Below the pieces are notes generated by a model. That model was not told the origin of the DNA and ran no database searches. It saw only the letters and a program-made list of their open reading frames with translations. Positions 47,023 to 54,971 of a DNA stretch of 64,000 nt are shown here, in pieces. How positions within the stretch are numbered: position 1 is the first letter of the stretch; each line of letters begins with the position of its first letter. Made by a program: the position numbers and the translations under genes. The DNA comes from Candidatus Phycorickettsia trachydisci (GTDB lineage: Bacteria; Pseudomonadota; Alphaproteobacteria; Rickettsiales; Rickettsiaceae), in assembly GCF_003015145.1 (NCBI RefSeq), contig NZ_CP027845.1, forward strand, positions 744,001 through 808,000, read 5' to 3'.

Positions 47023-48441
47023 ATGTCCGTTATTAGAAACATCCCTTATAACATCCAAGCTGAGCAACTGGTTTTAGGCTCTATCCTTGTAAACGATAAA
47101 GTTTTAAATGAAATGCAAAGCTTTTTATTAACTGAGCATTTTTATGATCCGTTACATCAAAAAGTTTATAGAACAATGCTTGCGGTGATTGATGAAGGAC
47201 ATGCTGTTACGCCTGTATCATTATCTAGCAAACTTGACTCTGACGATCAGTTTCAAAAAACAGGGGGGTTTGAATTCTTGGGCCAACTCACTTCTCTGGC
47301 TATAGCTGTTATTCGCCCTCAGGACTATGCTGAAATAGTGTATGATCTTGCAATGAGACGTCAGTTAATTGACCTTGGTGAAGATATGTTAGCACAAAGC
47401 TATAACTCTGAACTTGAAAATCTTAGAACCAAGGATATTATCGAAAATACTGAAGATAAGCTGTTCAAGCTTGCTATGTCTGGTTTTGTTGATAGAGATT
47501 TTGAAGGTATTAATCAGGTTGCAAATCAATCTTTAAAAAATATTTTTAAAGCATATGAATTACGTTCTACCAACCAAGTTACGGGAATTTCCACTGGTTT
47601 TTTTGATTTAGATGAAAAATTAGGAGGATTCCAAAATTCAGATTTAGTCATTCTTGCAGCAAGACCCGGTATGGGTAAAACCGCGTTTGCCGTTAATTTA
47701 GCATTAACAGCAGCCGAAATTTTCCGCAAAAAGCACGAAGAAGATAAACAAAAAATGAAAACCGTTGGGATTTTTTCTCTTGAGATGTCGGGTGAACAGC
47801 TTGTAACTCGTATGATTTCGATCAAAACATCTATCGATTCTCTGAAGCTTCGCAGCGGGTTATTTAAACATGAACAACATATTCAAATCTCTAATGCTGC
47901 AACAGCTCTATCAACCGAACCTATGTTTATAGACGATACACCTGGCATTACTATATCAGCTATTCGAACCAGAGCTCGCAAGATGTATAAAAAACATAAT
48001 CTGGGAATGATCATCATTGATTATTTGCAACTTATTCAAACAAACTCTAATGCCGAAAATAGAGTTTTAGAAGTCTCAGAAATTACAAAAAGCCTGAAGA
48101 TTTTAGCAAGAGAATTAAACATTCCCGTAATAGCTCTATCTCAGCTATCAAGAGCCGTAGACCAACGAGCAGATAAAAGACCTGTATTATCAGACTTAAG
48201 AGAATCAGGATCTATTGAACAAGACGCAGACCTGGTGATGTTTATATTTAGAGAAGGATATTATGCTTCTATATCCGGTCATAAAGAAACCAAAACAGAA
48301 GAAGGACAAGAAGGCGCCCCTAAATCTAAATTAGATCGCACGGAAATCATAATTGCAAAACATCGCCATGGACCAGTTGGAACTGTGGGACTTTATTATG
48401 ATCTTGCCTCATCTAAATTTAGCAATATTTTCAAATTTTAG
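47023..48441 (+). CDS. dnaB: replicative DNA helicase DnaB
   Basis: The hexameric helicase of the replication fork. N-terminal domain begins IPYNIQAEQLVLGSILVN. The RecA-like ATPase has Walker A AARPGMGKTAFAVNLAL near residue 212, Walker B GMIIIDYLQLI near 330 and the SDLRESGSIEQDADLVMFI motif near 390. No intein or insertion. Length 472 is normal. It overlaps the convergent TraX-like gene by 11 bases. Confidence 0.97.
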   Translation: MSVIRNIPYNIQAEQLVLGSILVNDKVLNEMQSFLLTEHFYDPLHQKVYRTMLAVIDEGHAVTPVSLSSKLDSDDQFQKTGGFEFLGQLTSLAIAVIRPQDYAEIVYDLAMRRQLIDLGEDMLAQSYNSELENLRTKDIIENTEDKLFKLAMSGFVDRDFEGINQVANQSLKNIFKAYELRSTNQVTGISTGFFDLDEKLGGFQNSDLVILAARPGMGKTAFAVNLALTAAEIFRKKHEEDKQKMKTVGIFSLEMSGEQLVTRMISIKTSIDSLKLRSGLFKHEQHIQISNAATALSTEPMFIDDTPGITISAIRTRARKMYKKHNLGMIIIDYLQLIQTNSNAENRVLEVSEITKSLKILARELNIPVIALSQLSRAVDQRADKRPVLSDLRESGSIEQDADLVMFIFREGYYASISGHKETKTEEGQEGAPKSKLDRTEIIIAKHRHGPVGTVGLYYDLASSKFSNIFKF

Positions 48442-49117
48442 CAAAAAACCAAATCAACAGAAATATAATGAAATGCCAAAAATAAATTTCTAGAAGATAC
48501 CTAGATGCAAATAATAACTTGCAATTGCGAGGAGTAGTGAAATTTACATAAGAAAATGAATAATATGACCCAATTTGCAACAAACTAACTAGAAGAAGAT
48601 AAATGGGAGAAAATCTGAAAACGATCTGGGTAAAAATTATAAAAGTCAAAAATGATATAAATAAAGCCATTTTAAAGGGCTCTTGCCCCTTAGCCCACAA
48701 ACCACATATCATAAAACTAAGAGTAAAAGTACTGTATTCCACAAAATGACAATAGTTACACGCAATGCCTATTAAAATTGACACAACAAAAAATATATCC
48801 AAAATTTTAGGCTTGGCGTAAGTGAAAAGTACTTGCCCTATGAAAAAGGTAATAAGTATATTTGATTGTAATGCACTTTGAAAAGCATAGCGAAATAAAG
48901 TAATAATTAAACCATATACAAGTATATCGTAGTGTATGGTTTTAAAATTATATCCAGCAAAAAAAGCAAATATGGGTAAACATACTCTCCCAATTGCCCT
49001 TAGTACTGGATCATGAATTAGAAAAAAGAATCCAACGTGATCGATGATCATGCAAACAATTGCAATGAACTTTATCAAATCCTGGTTGTTTGGCTGAGCC
49101 AATTTTAAGTCGTGCAA
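48431..49117 (-). CDS. TraX-like membrane protein
   Basis: A 228-residue protein of about seven transmembrane helices. DLIKFIAIVCMIIDHVGFFF (about residues 14-33), followed by IGRVCLPIFAFFAGY, is the signature of the TraX family, named for the F-plasmid protein that N-acetylates pilin and related to acyltransferase-3-type membrane proteins. No conjugation gene is near it, so pilin is not an obvious substrate; acylation of another envelope molecule is a guess. Divergent from the symporter/kinase-like triplet, about 130 bases away. Confidence 0.82.
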   Translation of the reverse strand: MHDLKLAQPNNQDLIKFIAIVCMIIDHVGFFFLIHDPVLRAIGRVCLPIFAFFAGYNFKTIHYDILVYGLIITLFRYAFQSALQSNILITFFIGQVLFTYAKPKILDIFFVVSILIGIACNYCHFVEYSTFTLSFMICGLWAKGQEPFKMALFISFLTFIIFTQIVFRFSPIYLLLVSLLQIGSYYSFSYVNFTTPRNCKLLFASRYLLEIYFWHFIIFLLIWFFAKI

Positions 49118-49250
49118 GATGTGTACCTTTATAATGTATCCCTAAATCTTTCAATATAAATCGTATATTTATAAAAAAAGTTTGTCACTATACCATTTCT
49201 TGTTTAAATGTGTTACATTTTTACTATACGGAATATTTAAATACTCAGGT

Positions 49251-50615
49251 ATGTTATCCCTAGATGTTATAATTTTTGCTGGATTTATCTGCATATATCT
49301 ACTCATTGTATTTATATGTCGTCCTAAACACAACAAAATTGAGGTTTATGACAGAGAAAACGGTAAGTTTTCTACTGCAAAAATTGTCACAACTATGGTA
49401 TTAGGATGGACAGGATCAGGATTCTTAGCCCTATTTGCCACAGAAACTCTCAAAAATGGCTTACACTTTATTTTACCTAATATTGGCCCAGCACTTACTT
49501 TTATCCTTGCAGGTACATTTATATCTCCTCGAATAAGTGAATTTATAGGCAAATCATCAATTGCTGATGTGGCACACGATATATGGGGGGTTAGAATAGC
49601 ATTCATAATAGCTTTATGTTATATCTTTCTATCAATTGCCATATTAACTATCCAGATTCAATACGTATCCAAAATTTTCGAATATTTTAGTATACCTTCT
49701 TGGTATGCATTAATAATGAGTGGATTAGTTCTAACCATTTATTGCATCATAGCCAATAAAAAAACAGCAATATTTAGTGACATCATACAATTCATCAGCT
49801 TTAGTTGCTTTATACCTATAATCTATTTTGTGATATGGCAAGCCCTAAGTAACAGTAAAATCATGTGGGAAATCGTAAAAAATCACCCCAATTTCGACCT
49901 GAATCAGGTTTTTAATTTAAGCACCCCCCAAACATACCGTATGCTGGGTATATTTGGATTAATTATGATACCTAGATTGGGGCCATTTGTATTCCAAAAT
50001 ATTTCAATGTCACGAAATGCCAAACAATCAGCCCTGGCTTTTAAAATCTCGGGACTAATTATTCTAAGCTTACAAGTATCTATAGTAGCACTAGCACTTT
50101 TGGCCATTTCTCAAAATCCAAATTTTAACCCACAAGATGCAGTGTTATATTTTTTGAATAACTATACAAGTTACGGATTTGACATTATTTTAACAACAGG
50201 CACTATAGTGATCGCTACCTCCGTGGCATCCTTTCTCATAAACACTTCAGCACATATGCTTATACAAAATATTTTAGAGCCTATAACACTTAAAAAAATT
50301 CATAATCAAAGATTAGTACTAGTATATTTTACAATTACCGCAAGCATAATTAGCACGTATTTCAACCTGAGATTTGAAAATATCTCACTATTAGCATTAT
50401 GCTTTTTCAGCATTTATACAACTATAGTTTCTATTCCAGTGCTCTTTGCAATATTCGGATTCCGAAGCTCTGAGTTATCTGTCTTAATTGGAATGGGCGC
50501 AAGCATAATTAGCATGGTAATTTATCAATGGAAATTTGTCATACCAGGCCTTAGTTTCTTTATACCAGGCATGCTTGCTAATACTATCCTTTTGTCGGCA
50601 GCCATTATGTCTTGA
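49251..50615 (+). CDS. symporter half of frameshifted symporter/kinase-like gene (copy 1)
   Basis: The first 454 residues of what was a roughly 930-residue protein. It is a sodium/solute-symporter (SSS/PutP-type) domain of about 12-13 helices, sharing many blocks with copies 2 and 3, such as FGFRSSELSVLIGM near residue 400. The start is taken at ATG 49251 (MLSLDVIIFAGF), which aligns with the starts of copies 2 and 3; an upstream TTG at 49182 is not supported. Near 50593-50595 one T is missing relative to the sister copies, so this frame ends at 50615 instead of running on into HYLLKQTGGWLG. If not a sequencing error, this copy is split or inactivated. Confidence 0.8.
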   Translation: MLSLDVIIFAGFICIYLLIVFICRPKHNKIEVYDRENGKFSTAKIVTTMVLGWTGSGFLALFATETLKNGLHFILPNIGPALTFILAGTFISPRISEFIGKSSIADVAHDIWGVRIAFIIALCYIFLSIAILTIQIQYVSKIFEYFSIPSWYALIMSGLVLTIYCIIANKKTAIFSDIIQFISFSCFIPIIYFVIWQALSNSKIMWEIVKNHPNFDLNQVFNLSTPQTYRMLGIFGLIMIPRLGPFVFQNISMSRNAKQSALAFKISGLIILSLQVSIVALALLAISQNPNFNPQDAVLYFLNNYTSYGFDIILTTGTIVIATSVASFLINTSAHMLIQNILEPITLKKIHNQRLVLVYFTITASIISTYFNLRFENISLLALCFFSIYTTIVSIPVLFAIFGFRSSELSVLIGMGASIISMVIYQWKFVIPGLSFFIPGMLANTILLSAAIMS

Positions 50616-52042
50616 AACAAACGGGTGGATGGCTAGGAATTAAAGGTAAACGTGAATTTGATGAGTTTCACCAAGAAAAAAGAAGATTGAGACAAAGATT
50701 TATATACAATACTTTTGGTATAAGTTTTATAGATTTTTGTAAACAGGGTTTACCAACTGCGAGCGCAAATATTTCATTTTTTGGAGCTTTTGGTCTTGTA
50801 TCTATTTTTTTAACCCGAATATCCCTACCTCAAATAATTAACTCCAAATATTCCTTACTACTAAACTTTATTTATCCAAGTGCTTTTATTATAGCTACTA
50901 ATCTAATTTTTTATCCTATTTGGCCTCAAGTACTCAAAAAAGAAAAATTTTTATCAATTATCTGGCTCTTATCAGTACTTTATATATCTATAATTATTCC
51001 AACTATTTTTTCATTTGCCACTAACTTTTTGTCAACACAAATGGTTATAAGTCTAATAAATTGTATAGCTATATCTGTAATGCTCAAGTGGAATGTTACA
51101 ATATTTTTAATATTTATTGGCACGTTTTTTGCAATTTTTTATCTCTATTGCTTCGTTGATGGTATTAACATAGAAAATTTACAACTTCAAATGTCCTATC
51201 TGCTGCTATTTTTAAGTGGAGCACTAATATCATTCTTAAAACCATATAAAGATATGAATAAGTACCAAGAACCACTTTCCAAGGTTAGCCAAAAACTACA
51301 AGATATCTCAGAACAAGCTTTAAATCTTTTAATTTTAAAGCAAGATATACTTAGTAACTTAAATCAAGAAATTCAAACACCCATTGAAAATATTGGTACT
51401 GGATCCTCTATCTTAAATCAAAACAAAAATAATCTTGACAAATATAATCAAGATAGCGTCGAACTCGTTCATAAAGAATATCAAAAGTTACAAACTTATG
51501 TAAATAAGCTAGTTGATCTATCTGAACTTAATGCAGGAAACGTTACCTTAAAATATCAAGATATAAATTTTGAGGAGTTAGTTGAAAATGTTGTTAATCA
51601 GTATAAAGATTTTCAATTAAAAGACCCTAATATACATTGTAACATTAATACCCAAGCAAAACACTTAATTACTACATGCGATCCAGATAAAATATCTCAG
51701 TGCCTGGAATACTTGATTTGCAACGCTGTAAACTTTACCAAACAAGGCAAAATAATCATCTTATTAGAAAATCAAAGTACGGTTATTAAAGAAACCATGG
51801 TTCAAACGATCAAATGTTCCATAATCGACGAAGGCATAGGTATTCCTGAAAATGAACTAGAATATATTTTTGAAGCCTTTGCTAAAAGTTCTTATAGTAG
51901 TAATCCTGGAAAAGGCCTAGGTCTTGCCTTATGTCAAAGAATCATACAGCTTCATCACGGAATGATTTGGGCTGAAAATAATAAAACCAAATCAGGAGCT
52001 ACCTTTATTTTCATGATACCAAGAAGATCAGTATTGAGTTAA
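50612..52042 (+). CDS. sensor/kinase-like half of frameshifted gene (copy 1)
   Basis: Continues the reading frame lost at about 50594. It could only start at TTG 50612, which is probably not a natural start. It encodes KQTGGWLGIKGKREFDEF, a second membrane domain of about six helices (about residues 35-200), then a kinase-like module. At the phospho-acceptor site NLNQEIQTP has Gln (about residue 252) where kinases have His. The N box (CNAVNFT), G1 (DEGIGIPE) and G2 (GKGLGLALCQRI) of the ATPase domain are intact. Without the N-terminal half it would lack the symporter domain. It may be a pseudogene fragment. Confidence 0.75.
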   Translation: MKQTGGWLGIKGKREFDEFHQEKRRLRQRFIYNTFGISFIDFCKQGLPTASANISFFGAFGLVSIFLTRISLPQIINSKYSLLLNFIYPSAFIIATNLIFYPIWPQVLKKEKFLSIIWLLSVLYISIIIPTIFSFATNFLSTQMVISLINCIAISVMLKWNVTIFLIFIGTFFAIFYLYCFVDGINIENLQLQMSYLLLFLSGALISFLKPYKDMNKYQEPLSKVSQKLQDISEQALNLLILKQDILSNLNQEIQTPIENIGTGSSILNQNKNNLDKYNQDSVELVHKEYQKLQTYVNKLVDLSELNAGNVTLKYQDINFEELVENVVNQYKDFQLKDPNIHCNINTQAKHLITTCDPDKISQCLEYLICNAVNFTKQGKIIILLENQSTVIKETMVQTIKCSIIDEGIGIPENELEYIFEAFAKSSYSSNPGKGLGLALCQRIIQLHHGMIWAENNKTKSGATFIFMIPRRSVLS

Positions 52043-52043
52043 A

Positions 52044-52064
52044 TTAGTACTTAGTACTTAGTAC
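52044..52064. repeat. three tandem TTAGTAC units
   Basis: Three perfect 7-base TTAGTAC units (52044-52064) in the 64-base gap between copies 1 and 2 of the symporter/kinase-like genes. They may be slippage products or a repeated binding site. Not found in the gap between copies 2 and 3. Confidence 0.6.
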
Positions 52065-52106
52065 TTCAATATGTTAAATTTGAAATATAAAAAATATTAA
52101 TTTGAT

Positions 52107-54908
52107 ATGCTAAACCTTAATTTAGATATTATAATTTTTGCTGGTTTTTTTATTATATATTTTCTAGCAAACTTTTTCTATCGCACCAAAAAGACTAGCA
52201 TAGACGATTATAATCATCCTAATCGTAATTTTTCTTCTGTTCAAATTGCCGCAACTTTAATATCTCTGCGTATAAGTTCAGGTCTTATACCTTATGCCTT
52301 CATAGAAAGTTACAGAAATGGTCTTTGCACAATCATTCCAAGCCTATTTCTCCCTTTGTCCTTTTTGTTCGTAGCAAAATTTATCTCACCTCGCATGGGA
52401 GAATTTTTAGGTAAATACTCGGTTGCACAAATTATGAGAGAGTTATGGGGAAATTGGGCAGCTTTTATTACAGCAATATCCTCTATTTTATTTGCTTTAG
52501 TTATACTAATCACTAAATTTACATTTATATCTCAGCTACTAGGGATTTTATTAGGTATTCCTTACGAGGTAGGAATATTAATTAGTGCGATACTTATAAT
52601 TTCATACTCTTTATTTGCTAGAATTAAGGTTTCTGTTTTTAGCGATGTTATGCAATTTGCAGTGTTTAGCTGTATAGTGCCTATTATCTTATTGATAGGA
52701 TGGAAAGGATTTAGTAACACGGAGATTATCTGGCAAACTTTAATCTCTAACCCTAGATTTGACCCAAAACATGTTCTAAATTTTCATAACCCTGGTTTTT
52801 ATAACATGCTAGGAGTTTGTATGATAGCTTTTATACCTAAATTTGGTCCTTTATTTTTTCCAAATATTTCGATGTCTCAAAACCCTCAACAATCAGCTCA
52901 AGGGTTTAAAATAGCTGGATTTATTCTTCTTATATTACAATTAGTTATAATCTTTTTAGCCGTTGTACTAGTTTCTGAAAACCCCAACCTAAGTTCTAAT
53001 GATATATTTAAGTATTGTATTAATAATTATGCACACACTGGTTTAAGAGCAATTATTTGTATATGTCTTATAATTCTTTCTCTTTGCATTAGTGATTTCC
53101 TTCTATTATCCGCATCAGCTATATTAACACGTGACATGTTAGGTCCCTTGGGTGTTAGATGGGCTCAAAATGAGCTCTTAATTTTTCAAAGTTTATCAAT
53201 TATAGCTGGTTCGATTGGCTCGTATATAGCATTGAACGTAAATGGAAATTTTATGTTAATGATGGGATTTGCTAGCATCTTTATGACTCTAGTATCACCA
53301 CCTCTGCTTTTTGCAATATTTGGGTTTCGTAGTTCTGAATTATCCGTAATAATAGGAATGGCGGGATCAATCATAGTCATGATAATTTATCAATGGCATT
53401 TTGCCATACCAGGTCTTAGTTTCTTTATACCTGGAATACTTGCTAATATTATCTTTTTATTCGGCAGTCATTATCTCTTAAAACAAACAGGAGGGTGGTT
53501 GGGGATTAAAGGCAAACGTGAGTTTGATGAATTCCAAGAAGAAAAAAGAAGATTAAGACAAAAATTCATATACGATACTCTTAATATAAATTTTATAGAT
53601 TTTTGTAAACAGAGCTTGCCAACATCTGAAGCAAATATTTCATTTTTTGGAATTTTTGGTATTTTATCAATTTTTTTAACTCAGATCTCTGTACCTTACA
53701 CAGTTTCTTTTAAGTACTCTTCATTATTAAACTTTATTTATCCTAGTACTTTTATTATTGCTGCTAATCTGGTTTTCTATCCAATCTGGCCTCAAGCGCT
53801 CAAAAAAGAAGAATTTTTATCAATTGTATGGCTTTTATCGGTCTTCTACATCTCCATCATAATCCCAGCTATTTTTGCATTTGCTACCAAATTTCTACCA
53901 ATGCAAATGATAATAGTCTTGATAAACTTCATAGCGATATTTGTTATGCTCAAATGGAATATTGCTATATCTTTGATGTTGATTGGCGCATTTATTGTAA
54001 GTTTATATTTATATTGTTTTGCTGATGGCATCAATTCAGAAAATTTACAACTACAAATATCCTATCTACTACTATTTTTAAGCGGTACATTAATATCATT
54101 CTTAAAACCTTATAAAAGCACGGAAAAGGAGCAAGAATCTCTTTCAAACATTAACACAAAACTACAAAATATCTCTGAACAAACTTTAAATCTCCTAATC
54201 TTAAAACAGGATATACTCCATAATTTAAACCAAGAAATTCAAACTCCTATTGAAAATATTGGTGCTGGGGCAGCTACCTTAAATCAAAACAAAAGTAATC
54301 TCGAAAAACATAACCAAGATAGTGTCGAGCTAGTTTATAAGGAATATCAAAAGTTACAAACTTATGTAAATAAGCTAGTTGATTTATCTCAATTTGAAAC
54401 TGGAAATGTGAACCTAAAATATCAAGATATAAATTTTCAGGAGCTAGTTGAAACCGTACTTAATCAGTGCAAGTATTGTCAATTAAAAAGTTCTAACGTA
54501 CATTTTGAATTTGATACTCAAGCAAAACATCTAATTACCACATGCGATCCAAATAAAATATCTCAATGTCTAGAATATTTAATTAACAATGCCATAAATT
54601 TTACCACTCAAGGCAAAATAATTATTTTACTAGAAAACGAAGATACGGTTATTCAAGAAACGATGGTTCAAACAATAAAATGCTCAATAATCGATGAAGG
54701 TATCGGAATTCCCGAAGATGAACTAAAATATATTTTTGGAGTATTTGCTAAAAGTTCTTATACTAAAAATGCTGGAAAGGGTTTAGGGCTTGCATTATGC
54801 CAAAGGATCGTAGAACTTCACCATGGAAGGATTTGGGCCGAAAACAATAAAACTAAACCCGGAGCTACTTTTGCGTTCATGATACCAAGAAAACCAATTT
54901 TAAGTTAA
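52107..54908 (+). CDS. SSS symporter fused to kinase-like module (copy 2)
   Basis: A 933-residue integral membrane protein. Residues about 1-455 are a sodium/solute-symporter domain. A conserved linker KQTGGWLGIKGKREFDEF follows (about 460-477), then a second membrane domain of about six helices (about 500-660), a helical segment (about 670-790) in the place of the dimerisation/phosphotransfer helices, and a HATPase domain (about 800-930) with NNAINFT, DEGIGIPEDELKYIFGVFAK and GKGLGLALCQRI. The acceptor His is replaced by Gln709 (NLNQEIQTP). The general plan recalls CbrA-type symporter-linked kinases. No response regulator is nearby. It may sense a transported solute without classical phosphotransfer. 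Confidence 0.88.
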   Translation: MLNLNLDIIIFAGFFIIYFLANFFYRTKKTSIDDYNHPNRNFSSVQIAATLISLRISSGLIPYAFIESYRNGLCTIIPSLFLPLSFLFVAKFISPRMGEFLGKYSVAQIMRELWGNWAAFITAISSILFALVILITKFTFISQLLGILLGIPYEVGILISAILIISYSLFARIKVSVFSDVMQFAVFSCIVPIILLIGWKGFSNTEIIWQTLISNPRFDPKHVLNFHNPGFYNMLGVCMIAFIPKFGPLFFPNISMSQNPQQSAQGFKIAGFILLILQLVIIFLAVVLVSENPNLSSNDIFKYCINNYAHTGLRAIICICLIILSLCISDFLLLSASAILTRDMLGPLGVRWAQNELLIFQSLSIIAGSIGSYIALNVNGNFMLMMGFASIFMTLVSPPLLFAIFGFRSSELSVIIGMAGSIIVMIIYQWHFAIPGLSFFIPGILANIIFLFGSHYLLKQTGGWLGIKGKREFDEFQEEKRRLRQKFIYDTLNINFIDFCKQSLPTSEANISFFGIFGILSIFLTQISVPYTVSFKYSSLLNFIYPSTFIIAANLVFYPIWPQALKKEEFLSIVWLLSVFYISIIIPAIFAFATKFLPMQMIIVLINFIAIFVMLKWNIAISLMLIGAFIVSLYLYCFADGINSENLQLQISYLLLFLSGTLISFLKPYKSTEKEQESLSNINTKLQNISEQTLNLLILKQDILHNLNQEIQTPIENIGAGAATLNQNKSNLEKHNQDSVELVYKEYQKLQTYVNKLVDLSQFETGNVNLKYQDINFQELVETVLNQCKYCQLKSSNVHFEFDTQAKHLITTCDPNKISQCLEYLINNAINFTTQGKIIILLENEDTVIQETMVQTIKCSIIDEGIGIPEDELKYIFGVFAKSSYTKNAGKGLGLALCQRIVELHHGRIWAENNKTKPGATFAFMIPRKPILS

Positions 54909-54971
54909 TTTAATATATACACTTATTGCATTAACGTGTTATGATTGAATTATAAGAAACATTAAATTAAC

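Noticed and set aside
47023-48441. dnaB as a hint of a nearby replication origin or prophage
   Set aside because: No dnaA-box cluster, phage genes or integrase are seen; this is an ordinary housekeeping dnaB after lepA.
49182-49250. N-terminal extension of symporter copy 1 from a TTG codon
   Set aside because: Copies 2 and 3 start at the position matching ATG 49251. The extra stretch is not conserved in them.
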